Positions 44,050-53,001 are shown, counted from the stretch's first letter. The stretch: DNA of 64,000 nt from Brevundimonas sp. (GCF_016742135.1 NZ_JACVCG010000001.1:1-64000), one strand, 5' to 3'. Program-made: numbers and translations. The notes: generated from the letters alone by a model not told the origin.

Positions 44050-44850
44050 TCAGCCGAGCGCCCGCCGATACGTTCCGCGTCGTTCGGTGAACTCCAGCCA
44101 GCCCCGGTCGCGTAGCACCTGTAGCTGCTGCCTGATCTTGGGCCGGACATTGTTGTTGTCGGGATAGAGGGCCGACAGGGTCGCCTCGTGGGCATAGACC
44201 TCGTCGATATCGAACTCGGCCTTCCCGACCGCCTCGACCGCCGTCATGACGGCCAGCAGCCAGCCGCGCGCTTTCAGGCTGGTGTCCTTCAGGAACAGGG
44301 TCGATTGCCAGCGCGACAGCACCTCGCCCTTGGGCACAGGCGCGCCGCCGGTGACCAGCGGGATGCGCCCCGACACCGGCACCTGACCGATCAGGATGTG
44401 ACACCCGACCCAAGGATTGCTGCGCCCCCTGGGCAGGGTCGGGTTCTTCTTCTCGATGATCTCGGGCGTGAAGAAATGCTTCGGCACGACGATCAGGTCC
44501 GTGACCCTCGATGCCGCCCTGTCATAGCTCATCGCAAACAGGCTGGGATTATTACGCGCCGACAGCCGCTTCATCATGGCGCCATAGGCGCCGTCCAGAA
44601 TCTTCGGCCCCAGACGCCCGCCCTTGGCCTTCAGCTCGAATTCCTCGGCGCAGTCCTCACAGACGAAATCCCCGACGGGTGAATTGTTCGGCAGGGGGCG
44701 CAGCCGCGCCGCGCCGCAGGCCGGACAGAACATATGCGCCGCGACCCAGCCCTCGCTCTGCGCGCGAATGTTCTGCGTCGGCCCCTTGAAGACGGCCTGT
44801 TCCTCGGCAAAGCCGAAGGGTGGGCTCCAGGGGGGATCGTCTTCGGCCAT
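44050..44850 (-). CDS. DpnI-like methyl-directed restriction endonuclease
   Basis: A 266-residue protein resembling DpnI (Dam-replacing family) along its length. The N-terminal zinc motif is C42-P-A-C45 and C64-E-D-C67. The PD-(D/E)xK nuclease residues D61, E72 and K74 have the DpnI spacing (D53, E64, K66 in DpnI, from memory). DGAYGAMMKRLSARNNPSLF follows as in DpnI. The C-terminal winged helix ends VRPKIRQQLQVLRDRGWLEF. DpnI cleaves GATC when the adenine is methylated, and this protein would target DNA from Dam-methylating sources; specificity is inferred. It is the last gene of the OLD - 72-residue protein - DpnI operon. Confidence 0.88.
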   Translation of the reverse strand: MAEDDPPWSPPFGFAEEQAVFKGPTQNIRAQSEGWVAAHMFCPACGAARLRPLPNNSPVGDFVCEDCAEEFELKAKGGRLGPKILDGAYGAMMKRLSARNNPSLFAMSYDRAASRVTDLIVVPKHFFTPEIIEKKNPTLPRGRSNPWVGCHILIGQVPVSGRIPLVTGGAPVPKGEVLSRWQSTLFLKDTSLKARGWLLAVMTAVEAVGKAEFDIDEVYAHEATLSALYPDNNNVRPKIRQQLQVLRDRGWLEFTERRGTYRRALG

Positions 44851-44878
44851 GGATGGACCATGGCCGGGGAAGGGTTAG

Positions 44879-45097
44879 TCAGCCCTTACCGCGCGAATAG
44901 CCGTCTATGTCATCGCCCTGATCGTCGATGGCCGACATGCGAACGGCGTCGAACTCCGTCACGCCCTGCTGCTGCCAGGTGACGGGCGTAAGCCCCTCAA
45001 AGACCAGATCGACGGCCTCCTCGGCGGACCCGGCCTCCACCTCGCAGGTGTAGTCGACGTAGGCATCCACGCGGGACAGGATGGTGAACTTCGGCAT
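44879..45097 (-). CDS. Small acidic protein between the OLD and DpnI-like genes
   Basis: A 72-residue protein, beta-alpha-beta in appearance: FTILSRVDAYVDYTCEVEAG, then SAEEAVDLVFEGL, then GVTEFDAVRMSAIDDQGDDI. Net acidic, one cysteine, no membrane segment. It starts 5 bp after the OLD stop and ends 28 bp before the DpnI-like start. No named family was recognised; small proteins of this shape are common in mobile and defence loci. A role with either nuclease is inferred from position only. Confidence 0.7.
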   Translation of the reverse strand: MPKFTILSRVDAYVDYTCEVEAGSAEEAVDLVFEGLTPVTWQQQGVTEFDAVRMSAIDDQGDDIDGYSRGKG

Positions 45098-45102
45098 AAG
45101 CG

Positions 45103-47061
45103 TCAGAGGAGGTCGTTAAGCGCTCCAAACAGCCTTTCAAACCGGTCCAAGGAGTCCGGGCTTTCCTCCATCAACTTGAGCGCTTGGTTCGGGTTCTCGA
45201 AAAACCATGAGGCAGGCGTGAAATGATCGAAATCTGGCCACGACGGGCGAAGACGGAATACGCCCTCCACCATCTTCACGATGCGCTCTGATTTCGGTTC
45301 AACCTCACTGAAGTCCGCCGTTTTCAGCTTCGGCTTCAGCAATGAACCGTACGCCGCATTGACGATATCAACGTAGATTTTCTCGCCAAAGAAATCTTCT
45401 ATGTCCGAGTGCTCATTCTCGACGAAGTCACTGGTTGTGAAAAAATGTCCCGCGTTCAAAATGTTCGATGACAGAATCTGCTCGACCTTCCGACGGTCAG
45501 TCGGTCCAAAATCCGACAGCGCAGCGACATGGAGACCGTTCCCGCCAAATAGCGATACAAAAGGCTGAAGCTTATCTATGCCGCCCGAGGGGCATATGAC
45601 CCATCTTGGATCGAGGCTCACCCGATCAAGCTTCTTAAGGGCTTGGGATGCTGCTTTGAGGAAGAGAATGTCAGAGGGCCCTTCAACCAGAAGGGTGTGC
45701 TCGCCAATAAATAGCGACTGAGCAATGTCGTACCCGAGCGCCCCTTGAAGCGGAAACAAGGTGTCTCGATCCGTGGCCAGCGCGTCGGAACGGACCTTAG
45801 TTCCGAGAACCTCTAACCTTCCATTCGGCAGAGTTTTGATGACATCCTCAACCACTCGAACCGCAGCCAAGTCCTCGCTGGGAATCAGGAAGGGCGAGTG
45901 GGTAGTGAAGAGCACCTGATGGTGGGGCTTCAACTGCTCGTATATGTATCTCAGCAGGTCCCTTTGCGCCTTTCCATGTAGAGTAAGTCCTGGCTCGTCA
46001 AGAAGTATAATGACGTTTCCGTCTTCATTTTTTATCTGAGTAAATTCGACCAAGAATGAGAAAAACCAAATAAATCCTGCGCTACGCTCGGAAAACGGCA
46101 CTGATGCGCGATGATTGGTGTTCTTTACGCGAGACCTTATTACAGTGCCTGTGTTGAATGGTGGGGCATCGCCTGGGCGACCTGGCGAGACATCTACTTC
46201 TACCTCGAGCGCGGTATTTTGGGACCAATACTCAAATATCTGATCCGTCAACCTGTTAGACGCCGCCTCGCACTCGGACTTCAGCTCTTCGTACCGCTCA
46301 GCCGCAGAAATATCTTCGAGGTCGGTACCTGCATATTCCAAGAACTGAAGAAATATCGCATCAGACCGAGACAGGCGCCCATTATCGCGATCTGCAAGAA
46401 TTTTTTCTACCTGAACTTCACCGGACATGCGGTCGAAGTGAGAGAAAAGCTTAAAGCGTGGCGTCGTGGCATCCAGAATGTCTCGCGCTTTCGATAGTCC
46501 GCTATTCGCAGGAAAGCGCTTTAGTTCCTCTAGCAAAGCTTTCTGCTTATCGGTCGGTGAGGGCAGCTCTGACAGGACCTTTGCCGCGACGGCCGTGGTG
46601 GAAACGTCTTTAAGCGGGCCAGCTTCAACTACATCAAAACGATGTTGCTTCAGCATGTTATCAAGGATCGCCTTATCATTTATCGGCAACAGCCAGCTTG
46701 TGTGCTTGCTGCCGTACGACTTTGAGATCGTCACTGTACCACCAGTATAGACCCCTTCCCCAAGCGTGGCCTTGATCTTGGCGATTTCCGACTCCGTCAA
46801 AGACCATTGGGACTCGCAGACTACCGCTTCCTTTCCGCCGTGACGCTGCCGGTACTCTGCTCGGAAACGTCTCGGATAATCGATGACCTTGTCGTACTCC
46901 TTCTCCTCTTCCCCGTAGGGTCGGAGTTGATGGAGTGCATTCAGGATAGCGGTCTTCCCTGCCTCGTTTTTTCCGACGAGACATGTCACATCGCCGATGC
47001 TGAACTCTTCCGAATCCTCAACGGAACGGTAGTTCTGAATGTGGACCTTGTTCAGTCTCAT
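45103..47061 (-). CDS. OLD-family ATP-dependent endonuclease (AAA ATPase plus TOPRIM)
   Basis: A 652-residue protein. The ABC-type ATPase has Walker A GKNEAGKT (30-37), a long coiled-coil insertion (about 45-320), signature-like SERSAGFIW (324-332), Walker B IILLDEP (351-357) and the H-loop TTHSPF (386-391). The C-terminal TOPRIM nuclease domain has LLVEGPSD with the catalytic Glu (457-464) and ALSDFG (514-519). OLD proteins such as P2 Old act in phage exclusion. No GajB/UvrD-type helicase is adjacent, so this looks like a single-gene OLD. The gene is strikingly lower in G+C than its neighbours, suggesting recent transfer. Confidence 0.88.
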   Translation of the reverse strand: MRLNKVHIQNYRSVEDSEEFSIGDVTCLVGKNEAGKTAILNALHQLRPYGEEEKEYDKVIDYPRRFRAEYRQRHGGKEAVVCESQWSLTESEIAKIKATLGEGVYTGGTVTISKSYGSKHTSWLLPINDKAILDNMLKQHRFDVVEAGPLKDVSTTAVAAKVLSELPSPTDKQKALLEELKRFPANSGLSKARDILDATTPRFKLFSHFDRMSGEVQVEKILADRDNGRLSRSDAIFLQFLEYAGTDLEDISAAERYEELKSECEAASNRLTDQIFEYWSQNTALEVEVDVSPGRPGDAPPFNTGTVIRSRVKNTNHRASVPFSERSAGFIWFFSFLVEFTQIKNEDGNVIILLDEPGLTLHGKAQRDLLRYIYEQLKPHHQVLFTTHSPFLIPSEDLAAVRVVEDVIKTLPNGRLEVLGTKVRSDALATDRDTLFPLQGALGYDIAQSLFIGEHTLLVEGPSDILFLKAASQALKKLDRVSLDPRWVICPSGGIDKLQPFVSLFGGNGLHVAALSDFGPTDRRKVEQILSSNILNAGHFFTTSDFVENEHSDIEDFFGEKIYVDIVNAAYGSLLKPKLKTADFSEVEPKSERIVKMVEGVFRLRPSWPDFDHFTPASWFFENPNQALKLMEESPDSLDRFERLFGALNDLL

Positions 47062-47063
47062 CG

Positions 47064-47084
47064 CGCCCTCGCATTAAGAGGGCG
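47064..47084 (-). promoter_or_regulatory. Hairpin sequestering the OLD ribosome binding site
   Basis: On the minus strand CGCCCTC - TTAATGC - GAGGGCG forms a perfect 7-bp stem that ends 2 nt before the OLD start codon. The GAGGG ribosome binding site is the 3' arm of the stem. Folding would block initiation, so translation may need unfolding or be kept low. Confidence 0.6.
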
Positions 47085-47086
47085 TC

Positions 47087-47115
47087 ATGCTTCACGAATA
47101 ACATCAGTTGGTCAA
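47087..47115 (-). promoter_or_regulatory. Candidate promoter of the OLD gene
   Basis: On the minus strand TTGACC (47110-47115) and AAGCAT (47087-47092) are separated by 17 bp. The -35 is good (5/6); the -10 is weak (3/6 to TATAAT). The region is A+T-rich relative to its surroundings. Confidence 0.35.
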
Positions 47116-47187
47116 GCGGACGTTCACTTTTTGTGCTAGGCTCTATCGGTCCCCGCCTGTCCGCGCCTTTGATCCGGCTATCCCCCC

Positions 47188-49497
47188 CTACAACCGCCCC
47201 TTCCTGAACGCCTCCGCCTTCTCCGCCGCAGCCTCGGCCCGCCAGCGTTTGGGGGCGGACTTGTCGACCTCCTCGCCCACGCCGGTCAGCATTTCGTTGG
47301 CGAACTCCAGGTCGAGGGCCTTCATCCGTTTGATTTCGTCTCTCAGCCGTGCCGCCTCCTCGAACTCGAGGTTGGCGGCGGCCTCGCGCATCTTCGCCTC
47401 CATGTCCTTGAGGGCGGCCTGGAAGTTGGAGCCGGTGAAGGGTTTGGCCTCTTCCTTAAGGCCGGGGGCGGTCAGGCGGTCCATCGCGCGGCTCTCATAG
47501 GGGCTGGCGAGGATCTCCTTGATGTCGCGGCGGACGGACTCGGGCGTGATGCCGTGTTCGGTGTTGTAGGCGACCTGTTTCTCGCGGCGGCGGTTGGTCT
47601 CGGCGATGGCGCGCTCCATCGAGCCGGTGGTCTTGTCGGCATAGAGGATGACGCGGCCGTCGACGTTGCGGGCGGCTCTACCGATCGTCTGGATCAGGGA
47701 GGTTTCGGAGCGGAGGAAGCCCTCCTTGTCCGCATCGAGGATGGCGACCAGGCCGCATTCGGGGATGTCGAGCCCCTCGCGCAGCAGGTTGATGCCGATC
47801 AGGACGTCAAAGGCGCCGAGGCGGAGGTCGCGCAGGATCTCGATGCGCTCCAGGGTGTCGACGTCGGAGTGCATATAGCGGACGCGGACGCCCTGTTCGT
47901 GCATGTATTCCGTCAGGTCCTCGGCCATCTTCTTGGTGAGGACGGTGACGAGGGAGCGGTAGCCGGCGCGGGCGGTGGCCTTGACCTCATCGATGACGTC
48001 ATCGACCTGGTTGCGGGTGGGGTCGCTGACGGGGCGGATCTCGACCGGCGGGTCGATCAGGCCGGTGGGGCGGATGACCTGTTCGACAAAGACGCCGCCG
48101 GTCTGGGCCATTTCCCACGGGCCGGGGGTGGCCGAGACGTGGACCGTCTGGGGCCGCATGGCGTCCCACTCCTCGAACTTGAGCGGGCGGTTGTCGATGC
48201 AGGAGGGCAGGCGGAAGCCGTATTCGGCCAGCGTCGACTTCCGCTTGTAGTCGCCGCGGAACATGCCGTTGATCTGGCCGATGGTGACGTGGCTCTCGTC
48301 GACGAACAGCAGGGCGTTGTCGGGGATGTATTCGAAGAAGGTGGGCGGGGGCTCGCCGGGCGCGCGGCCGGTCAGCCAGCGGCTGTAGTTCTCGATGCCG
48401 GCACAGGCGCCGGTGGCCTCCATCATCTCGAGGTCGAAGCGGGTGCGCTGTTCCAGCCGCTGGGCCTCCAGCAGCTTGCCGTTCTCGTTCATCCAGTCGA
48501 GCGTCTCCTTCAGCTCGGCCTTGATGCCGTCGATGGCCTGTTTCAGCGTCGGGCGCGGGGTGACGTAGTGGCTGGCGGCATAGACGGTGATGGTGTCGAG
48601 GTCGGCGGTCTTCTTGCCGGTCAGGGGGTCGAACTCGTGGATGGCCTCGATCTCGTCGCCGAACAGGCTGAGGCGCCAGGCGCGGTCCTCGAGGTGGACG
48701 GGGAAGATTTCGATGACGTCGCCGCGCTTCCTGAACATGCCGCGCTCGAACGTCAGGTCGTTGCGCTTGTACTGCAGCGCGATCAGGTCGGCGCGCAGCT
48801 TGGCCTCATCGATCTGGTCGCCGACGTTCAGGGTGAAGGTCATGGCCGTATAGGTCTCGACCGAGCCGATGCCGTAGATACAGCTGACCGAGGCCACCAC
48901 GATCACATCGTCCCGCTCCAGAATGGCCCGCGTCGCCGCGTGCCGCATCCGGTCGATCTGCTCGTTTATCGAGCTGTCCTTCTCGATGTAGGTGTCCGTC
49001 CGGGGGACGTAGGCCTCGGGCTGGTAGTAGTCGTAGTAGGAGACGAAATACTCGACGGCGTTGTCGGGGAAGAAGGCCTTGAACTCGCTGTACAGCTGGG
49101 CGGCGAGGGTTTTGTTGGGGGCCAGGATCAGGGCCGGGCGCTGGGTCTGTTCGATGACCTTGGCCATGGTGAAGGTCTTGCCCGAGCCGGTCACGCCCAG
49201 CAGCACCTGATCGCGCTCGCCCTCGGCCGCCTGGGCCACCAGTTCAGCGATGGCGGCGGGCTGGTCGCCGGCGGGGGTGTATTTCGTCTCCAGCCGGAAG
49301 GGCCGCGAGACCTTGTCCGTCGGGCGCGAGGGCCGGTGCGGCACCCAGTCGGCCGGCGCGCCGGGCGCCTCCTCGGGCGTCAGGCGCGGGCCGGTGACCG
49401 GTGCGAACATGGGCATGGACCCGGGCGCGCCGGAAAAGGCCGCCGGGGCCTCGGACACACCGGTGACGGAACGCGACGATCGGGGAGAACGGGCCAT
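47188..49497 (-). CDS. uvrB: Excinuclease ABC subunit B
   Basis: A 769-residue UvrB, the damage-verification helicase of nucleotide excision repair. It has Walker A GVTGSGKT (about 101-108), the beta-hairpin region [36 protein letters not shown], the helicase C-terminal motifs ([22 protein letters not shown]) and a C-terminal UVR domain ([18 protein letters not shown]). A non-conserved Pro/Ala-rich extension of about 60 residues precedes the core; a later start is possible. A GTTC-N7-GTTC sequence overlaps the chosen start codon. Confidence 0.96.
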   Translation of the reverse strand: MARSPRSSRSVTGVSEAPAAFSGAPGSMPMFAPVTGPRLTPEEAPGAPADWVPHRPSRPTDKVSRPFRLETKYTPAGDQPAAIAELVAQAAEGERDQVLLGVTGSGKTFTMAKVIEQTQRPALILAPNKTLAAQLYSEFKAFFPDNAVEYFVSYYDYYQPEAYVPRTDTYIEKDSSINEQIDRMRHAATRAILERDDVIVVASVSCIYGIGSVETYTAMTFTLNVGDQIDEAKLRADLIALQYKRNDLTFERGMFRKRGDVIEIFPVHLEDRAWRLSLFGDEIEAIHEFDPLTGKKTADLDTITVYAASHYVTPRPTLKQAIDGIKAELKETLDWMNENGKLLEAQRLEQRTRFDLEMMEATGACAGIENYSRWLTGRAPGEPPPTFFEYIPDNALLFVDESHVTIGQINGMFRGDYKRKSTLAEYGFRLPSCIDNRPLKFEEWDAMRPQTVHVSATPGPWEMAQTGGVFVEQVIRPTGLIDPPVEIRPVSDPTRNQVDDVIDEVKATARAGYRSLVTVLTKKMAEDLTEYMHEQGVRVRYMHSDVDTLERIEILRDLRLGAFDVLIGINLLREGLDIPECGLVAILDADKEGFLRSETSLIQTIGRAARNVDGRVILYADKTTGSMERAIAETNRRREKQVAYNTEHGITPESVRRDIKEILASPYESRAMDRLTAPGLKEEAKPFTGSNFQAALKDMEAKMREAAANLEFEEAARLRDEIKRMKALDLEFANEMLTGVGEEVDKSAPKRWRAEAAAEKAEAFRKGRL

Positions 49498-49501
49498 GAA
49501 C
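49487..49501 (-). promoter_or_regulatory. LexA-box-like GTTC-N7-GTTC at the uvrB start
   Basis: On the minus strand GTTC ATGGCCC GTTC, exactly the alphaproteobacterial SOS-box pattern. The ATG within the spacer is the uvrB start codon, so LexA bound here would sit downstream of the promoter. The match is short and could be chance. Confidence 0.35.
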
Positions 49502-49571
49502 GGAAAGGTAGTGCGCCATGGCCCGCGCGGCTAGGGGGCCCGTGCGGCCAGGGGGCCCGCGCGGCCAGGGA

Positions 49572-51857
49572 TCAGAACCTCAGGCGGATGCCGGCGGTGG
49601 CGAGGCGGGGCGCGCCGGGGCGGGCACCGGCGGGCGAGAAGCCGACGTTGTGGACCTCGTCCGTGACGTTCTGGACCGAGGCGAACAGGGTGGCCGAGGG
49701 GGTCACGTCCCAGTCGGCGGCCAGGTCCAGAAGGGTGCGCGCCTCGATCCGCTCGCCGTCGGGGATGGGGCCCGATCCGGCGACGGCACGGGCGTCCGAG
49801 ACGCGGTTGACGGCGGCATTGACGCGCCAGCCGCCGAAGTCCAGCCCGCCCGTCAGGGTCAGCTGGTGGCGTGGCAGATAGGGGAGGGCGTCGCCCGAGG
49901 TGACATTGCCCCAGGGCTCATAGGCGGAGGTGAAGCTGGTCCGGAACTCCGCATCCGTCAGGGTATAGACCAGCGACAGCGGCACGCCGAAGCCGAGACC
50001 CATCGCATCGCCCGCGTCCCAGGCACCGGTGACCTCCAGCCCCGCGACCCGGACCTCGCCGCCCGAGAACTGGTCGCCGATGGTGCAGCCGCCGCTGGTC
50101 GAGGCGGTGCAGGTGCCCAGCAGATTGTCATAGGCATTGAGGTAGCCGATCGCCTCGAACGACAGGGCGCCGCGGTCGAAGCGGACGCCGGCCTCATAGT
50201 TCCAGGAGGTCTCCGGATCGACGCTGGAGCCGGGGCCCGGGTTGGCAAAGCCGCGATGGGCGCCGGCCACCAGCCGCACTTCGTCGGTCAGGTCGTACGT
50301 CAGGCCGAGGCCCGGCAGCCAGACGTCGACCTCGCTCTCGATCACGGCCGTGGGGGTGGTGCGCGACGGCGGACTGGTCGGATAGTTGGTGCGGGTCAGC
50401 GCGATGGTCTCATACCGCAGGCCGGGCGTGACGGTCAGGCGGTCGAGGGTGATCACGTCGCGCACGAAGAAGGCCCAGGCCTCGGCCTCGCCCACACGGT
50501 TGTCCTGGGCGCCGTCGACGCCGCGCGTGGTCAGGATCATGTCGCCGTCGTCCATGCGATAGACGTCGTCGCGCTGGAAGCGGTCCTCGGAATCGGTGTG
50601 CCAGCGGGCCGAGACCTCCAGCTGGTGGGTCAGGGCCCCGGTCGAGAAGCGGGCGGTCAGGACCGACTGGATGCCCTCGGACTCATAGGCCCGGTTGTTG
50701 TTGCGCACGCGCAGCGCCTGGGGTCCGCTGACGAAGCCGGGGTCGCCGCGCAGGATGGCCATCTGGGTCGGATAGGCGGTCGGATTGTCCAGCACGGACG
50801 AGATGCCGACCCAGCCGGTGCCGGACGTGTTGCGCACATCGTTCAGCTTGTACCAGGCGCGCGTGGTCTCGTTGCGATAGGCGGTGGTGGTCAGGTTCAG
50901 GCCGGGGCTGAGGTCGAGGCTGTACGTCAGCTGCAGGGTGCGGTGGTCGACATCCATGGCGTCGACCTGGCTGCCGGCATAGCGGCGGTACGGGGTGGCG
51001 GCGAAGTCGTCCAGCGTCAGGCCGAGGTAGGTCTCGTCCGAGTGCTCGTCCAGCTCCTGGTATTTGAACACCAGCGACTGGGCGCGGGCGGCACCGGGCG
51101 CGGTGCGCAGGCCCAGTTTGAGCACCCGGTCGTCGATGTCGAAGCCGGTCGGGCCGCCGTTGTCCAGATTCTTGAAGCCGTCGGACTGTTCGAGCAGCCA
51201 CTCGGCCTGGGCCCCGAACTGCCAGCCGCTGTCGCCGAGGTCGCTCCAGCCGCCCAGAACGCCGTGACCACGGAAGGCGCCGTAGCTGCCGCCCGAGAGT
51301 GAGAAATAGCCGGACAGGTCATCGCCCTCGGTGCCGCCGATCGGGGTGGAGGTGAAGTTGATCGCGCCGCCCACGGTCAGGGGGCCGTATTTGATGGCGC
51401 CGGGGCCCTTGACCACCTCGACCCCGGTCATGCGGGCGATGCGCGGGAAATAGTAGGCGGCGGGCGCGGAATAGGGGGCCGGGGCGATCAGCACACCGTC
51501 CTCCATGACGGCCACGCGAGCCGAGCGGTCGGTGCCCGAGCCCCGGATGCCGATATTGGGCCGCAGGCCGAACCCTTCCTCGTCCTGGATGACCACGCCG
51601 GGCACCAGACGCAGCACGCGGTGGACATCGGTGTAGTCAAAGGTGCGCAGGGTCTCGTCGTCGAGGAAGGTGGCGGCCCCGCCCAGCGCGCGGGCCTGCT
51701 GACGCGAGCCGACCACGGTGATCGGGTCCAGCACCGTCGGATCTTCCGCTGACGCGCCCGCCAGCAGGACCGGTGTCGCCGCCGGAGCCTGGGCCAAAGC
51801 GGGGGCGGCGGCGAGCGTCAGGGCAAGGGCGGCGGTGGTGGTCAGCAGGCGGGTCAC
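49572..51857 (-). CDS. TonB-dependent outer-membrane receptor
   Basis: A 761-residue receptor with a signal peptide (cleaved near ALAQA), a short TonB-box-like start to the plug (DPITVVGSRQQ), plug domain (about 60-170; LRLVPGVVIQDEEGFGLRPN, IGIRGSG, EVVKGPGAIKYG) and a 22-strand barrel ending ATAGIRLRF with C-terminal Phe. FecA-like plug features and a Fur-like box just upstream suggest uptake of a ferric chelate; the ligand is unproven. GTG start at 51857. Confidence 0.93.
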   Translation of the reverse strand: MTRLLTTTAALALTLAAAPALAQAPAATPVLLAGASAEDPTVLDPITVVGSRQQARALGGAATFLDDETLRTFDYTDVHRVLRLVPGVVIQDEEGFGLRPNIGIRGSGTDRSARVAVMEDGVLIAPAPYSAPAAYYFPRIARMTGVEVVKGPGAIKYGPLTVGGAINFTSTPIGGTEGDDLSGYFSLSGGSYGAFRGHGVLGGWSDLGDSGWQFGAQAEWLLEQSDGFKNLDNGGPTGFDIDDRVLKLGLRTAPGAARAQSLVFKYQELDEHSDETYLGLTLDDFAATPYRRYAGSQVDAMDVDHRTLQLTYSLDLSPGLNLTTTAYRNETTRAWYKLNDVRNTSGTGWVGISSVLDNPTAYPTQMAILRGDPGFVSGPQALRVRNNNRAYESEGIQSVLTARFSTGALTHQLEVSARWHTDSEDRFQRDDVYRMDDGDMILTTRGVDGAQDNRVGEAEAWAFFVRDVITLDRLTVTPGLRYETIALTRTNYPTSPPSRTTPTAVIESEVDVWLPGLGLTYDLTDEVRLVAGAHRGFANPGPGSSVDPETSWNYEAGVRFDRGALSFEAIGYLNAYDNLLGTCTASTSGGCTIGDQFSGGEVRVAGLEVTGAWDAGDAMGLGFGVPLSLVYTLTDAEFRTSFTSAYEPWGNVTSGDALPYLPRHQLTLTGGLDFGGWRVNAAVNRVSDARAVAGSGPIPDGERIEARTLLDLAADWDVTPSATLFASVQNVTDEVHNVGFSPAGARPGAPRLATAGIRLRF

Positions 51858-51875
51858 ATGGGCTCCGAACGCGAG

Positions 51876-51890
51876 TAAGAATGACTATCA
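51876..51890. promoter_or_regulatory. Fur-box-like sequence of the TonB receptor
   Basis: TGATAGTCATTCTTA on the minus strand matches the 15-bp Fur 7-1-7 consensus TGATAATNATTATCA at 12 of 14 fixed positions. It lies 19-33 bp upstream of the receptor start. It supports iron repression of the receptor; alphaproteobacterial Fur may prefer variants of this site. Confidence 0.55.
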
Positions 51891-51992
51891 GTTGCGCGCT
51901 CCTAGTCCAGCTGGATGGCCGTTGCAAGTGCGGCGCAAGTGCGCAGGGCGCCTGGGCCGCGCCGCGCCGCGAATCCCGCTAGTCTGCACTTC

Positions 51993-52739
51993 ATGAAACA
52001 CGCTCGAGTGATTGCAGGACTGATGCTGCTGGTGCTGGCGTCGTGCGGGCGGGCCAATCCGCCGCCGCCGGGGTGGGGGGATCGGGGGCCCGTTGCCCAG
52101 CCGCCGGCCCATGCGCCGGTCAGCGTGCGGCTGGCGTCGGGACTGATCGACCAGCGGCCGGATCGCGGCATGCGCGAGCGGGTGGACGCTGCGGGGACGG
52201 ACCTGGCGGTCTGTCGGGCCGAGCTGGAGGCGGCGCGGGTGACCTTTACCCCCGTGCCCGACCGGGTGGATTCGGAGACCTGTGGTCTGGCAGGAGCGGG
52301 CACTCTGGACATCGACCGGGGCACGGTGGCGCGCCTGTCGCCCGGGGGGCCGGTGATGACCTGCCAGACGGCGCTGGCGCTGTCGGTGTGGCGGCGGCAG
52401 GTGGTCGAGCCGGCGGCGCGCGAGATCTTCGGCCAGGACGTGGTCGATATCGTCCACTATGGCACCTATTCCTGCCGCTCGGTGTCGAACCGGCCGGGCG
52501 CGCGGCCCAGCGCCCATTCGCGCGCGGCGGCGGTGGACTTTGCCGGGGTCATCCTGCGCGACGGCACGCGGGTGATGGTCAAGCAGCACTGGTACGGCGA
52601 CGGGCCCGAGGCGCGGTTCCTGAAGCGCATCCGCGACGAGGGCTGCTGGATCTTCGCCACCGTGCTGAGCCCGGATTATGACGCGCCGCATCAGGACCAT
52701 CTGCACCTGGAGCCGGGGGGGCGGGCGTTTTGCAGATGA
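51993..52739 (+). CDS. Extensin-like C-terminal domain protein, lipoprotein
   Basis: A 248-residue exported protein with a lipobox (LASC, Cys 18). The Pro-rich region is followed by the extensin-like domain (about 75-248): CRAELEAARVTFTPV, ETCGLAG, MTCQTALALSVW, HYGTYSCRSVSNRPGARPS, SAHSRAAAVDFAGVIL and QDHLHLEPG. The last motifs resemble the zinc-type His/Asp set of peptidoglycan D-Ala-D-Ala peptidases, so a cell-wall role is possible. It is divergent from the TonB receptor over 135 bp. Confidence 0.82.
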   Translation: MKHARVIAGLMLLVLASCGRANPPPPGWGDRGPVAQPPAHAPVSVRLASGLIDQRPDRGMRERVDAAGTDLAVCRAELEAARVTFTPVPDRVDSETCGLAGAGTLDIDRGTVARLSPGGPVMTCQTALALSVWRRQVVEPAAREIFGQDVVDIVHYGTYSCRSVSNRPGARPSAHSRAAAVDFAGVILRDGTRVMVKQHWYGDGPEARFLKRIRDEGCWIFATVLSPDYDAPHQDHLHLEPGGRAFCR

Positions 52740-52768
52740 GCAGGGCCCTGACGCTCGCCGCGCGGCGG

Positions 52769-52831
52769 CTCGCTGCTTGAGGGCAGGTCTTGTTGCCCTA
52801 TCGCTCCGCTCGCGGAGCCTCGCTGCTTGAG
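52769..52831 (+). repeat. CTCGCTGCTTGAG direct pair
   Basis: The 13-mer CTCGCTGCTTGAG occurs at 52769-52781 and 52819-52831, separated by a tctt-gccctat-gctc stretch that also follows the copy at 7505. It belongs to the same family as the element at 7498-7617, just after the extensin-like gene. Confidence 0.6.
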
Positions 52832-52879
52832 GGCGTGATGCCAGTGTTCTCTTTCCGCCTGATCTCCCCCAGCTCTCAG

Positions 52880-52972
52880 CGTCACCCTCGGGCTTGACCC
52901 GAGGGTCGGTGCGGGCAGGCTGGTAGCCGGGGTGGATGACACGATGCTCGGATCAAGTCCGAGCATGACGAG
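52880..52972. repeat. Intergenic palindromic repeat family B, copy 2
   Basis: cgtcaccctcgggcttgaccc at the left, core ggtcggtgcgggcaggctgg, and cgatgctcggatcaagtccg followed by agcatgacgag at the right. It parallels 14113-14206. The 322-bp gap between the extensin-like gene and padR holds this and the 13-mer pair. Confidence 0.7.
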
Positions 52973-53001
52973 CCGGGTAGAAGTACGGCTCTTGACTCCC
53001 T

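Noticed and set aside
45103..47061. PARIS (AriA-AriB) system
   Set aside because: The ATPase and TOPRIM domains are in one OLD-type chain and no DUF4435 gene is adjacent.
45103..49497. Gabija-like pair (OLD nuclease plus helicase)
   Set aside because: The adjacent helicase-like protein is the housekeeping UvrB with its C-terminal UVR domain, not a UvrD/GajB-type helicase.
47554..49881. 775-codon open frame on the plus strand across uvrB
   Set aside because: Antisense to a well-supported uvrB; composition is Gly/Asp-rich and repetitive without motifs.
49518..51302. 594-codon open frame on the plus strand opposite the TonB receptor
   Set aside because: Antisense to a full-length receptor with plug and barrel motifs; no domain of its own.
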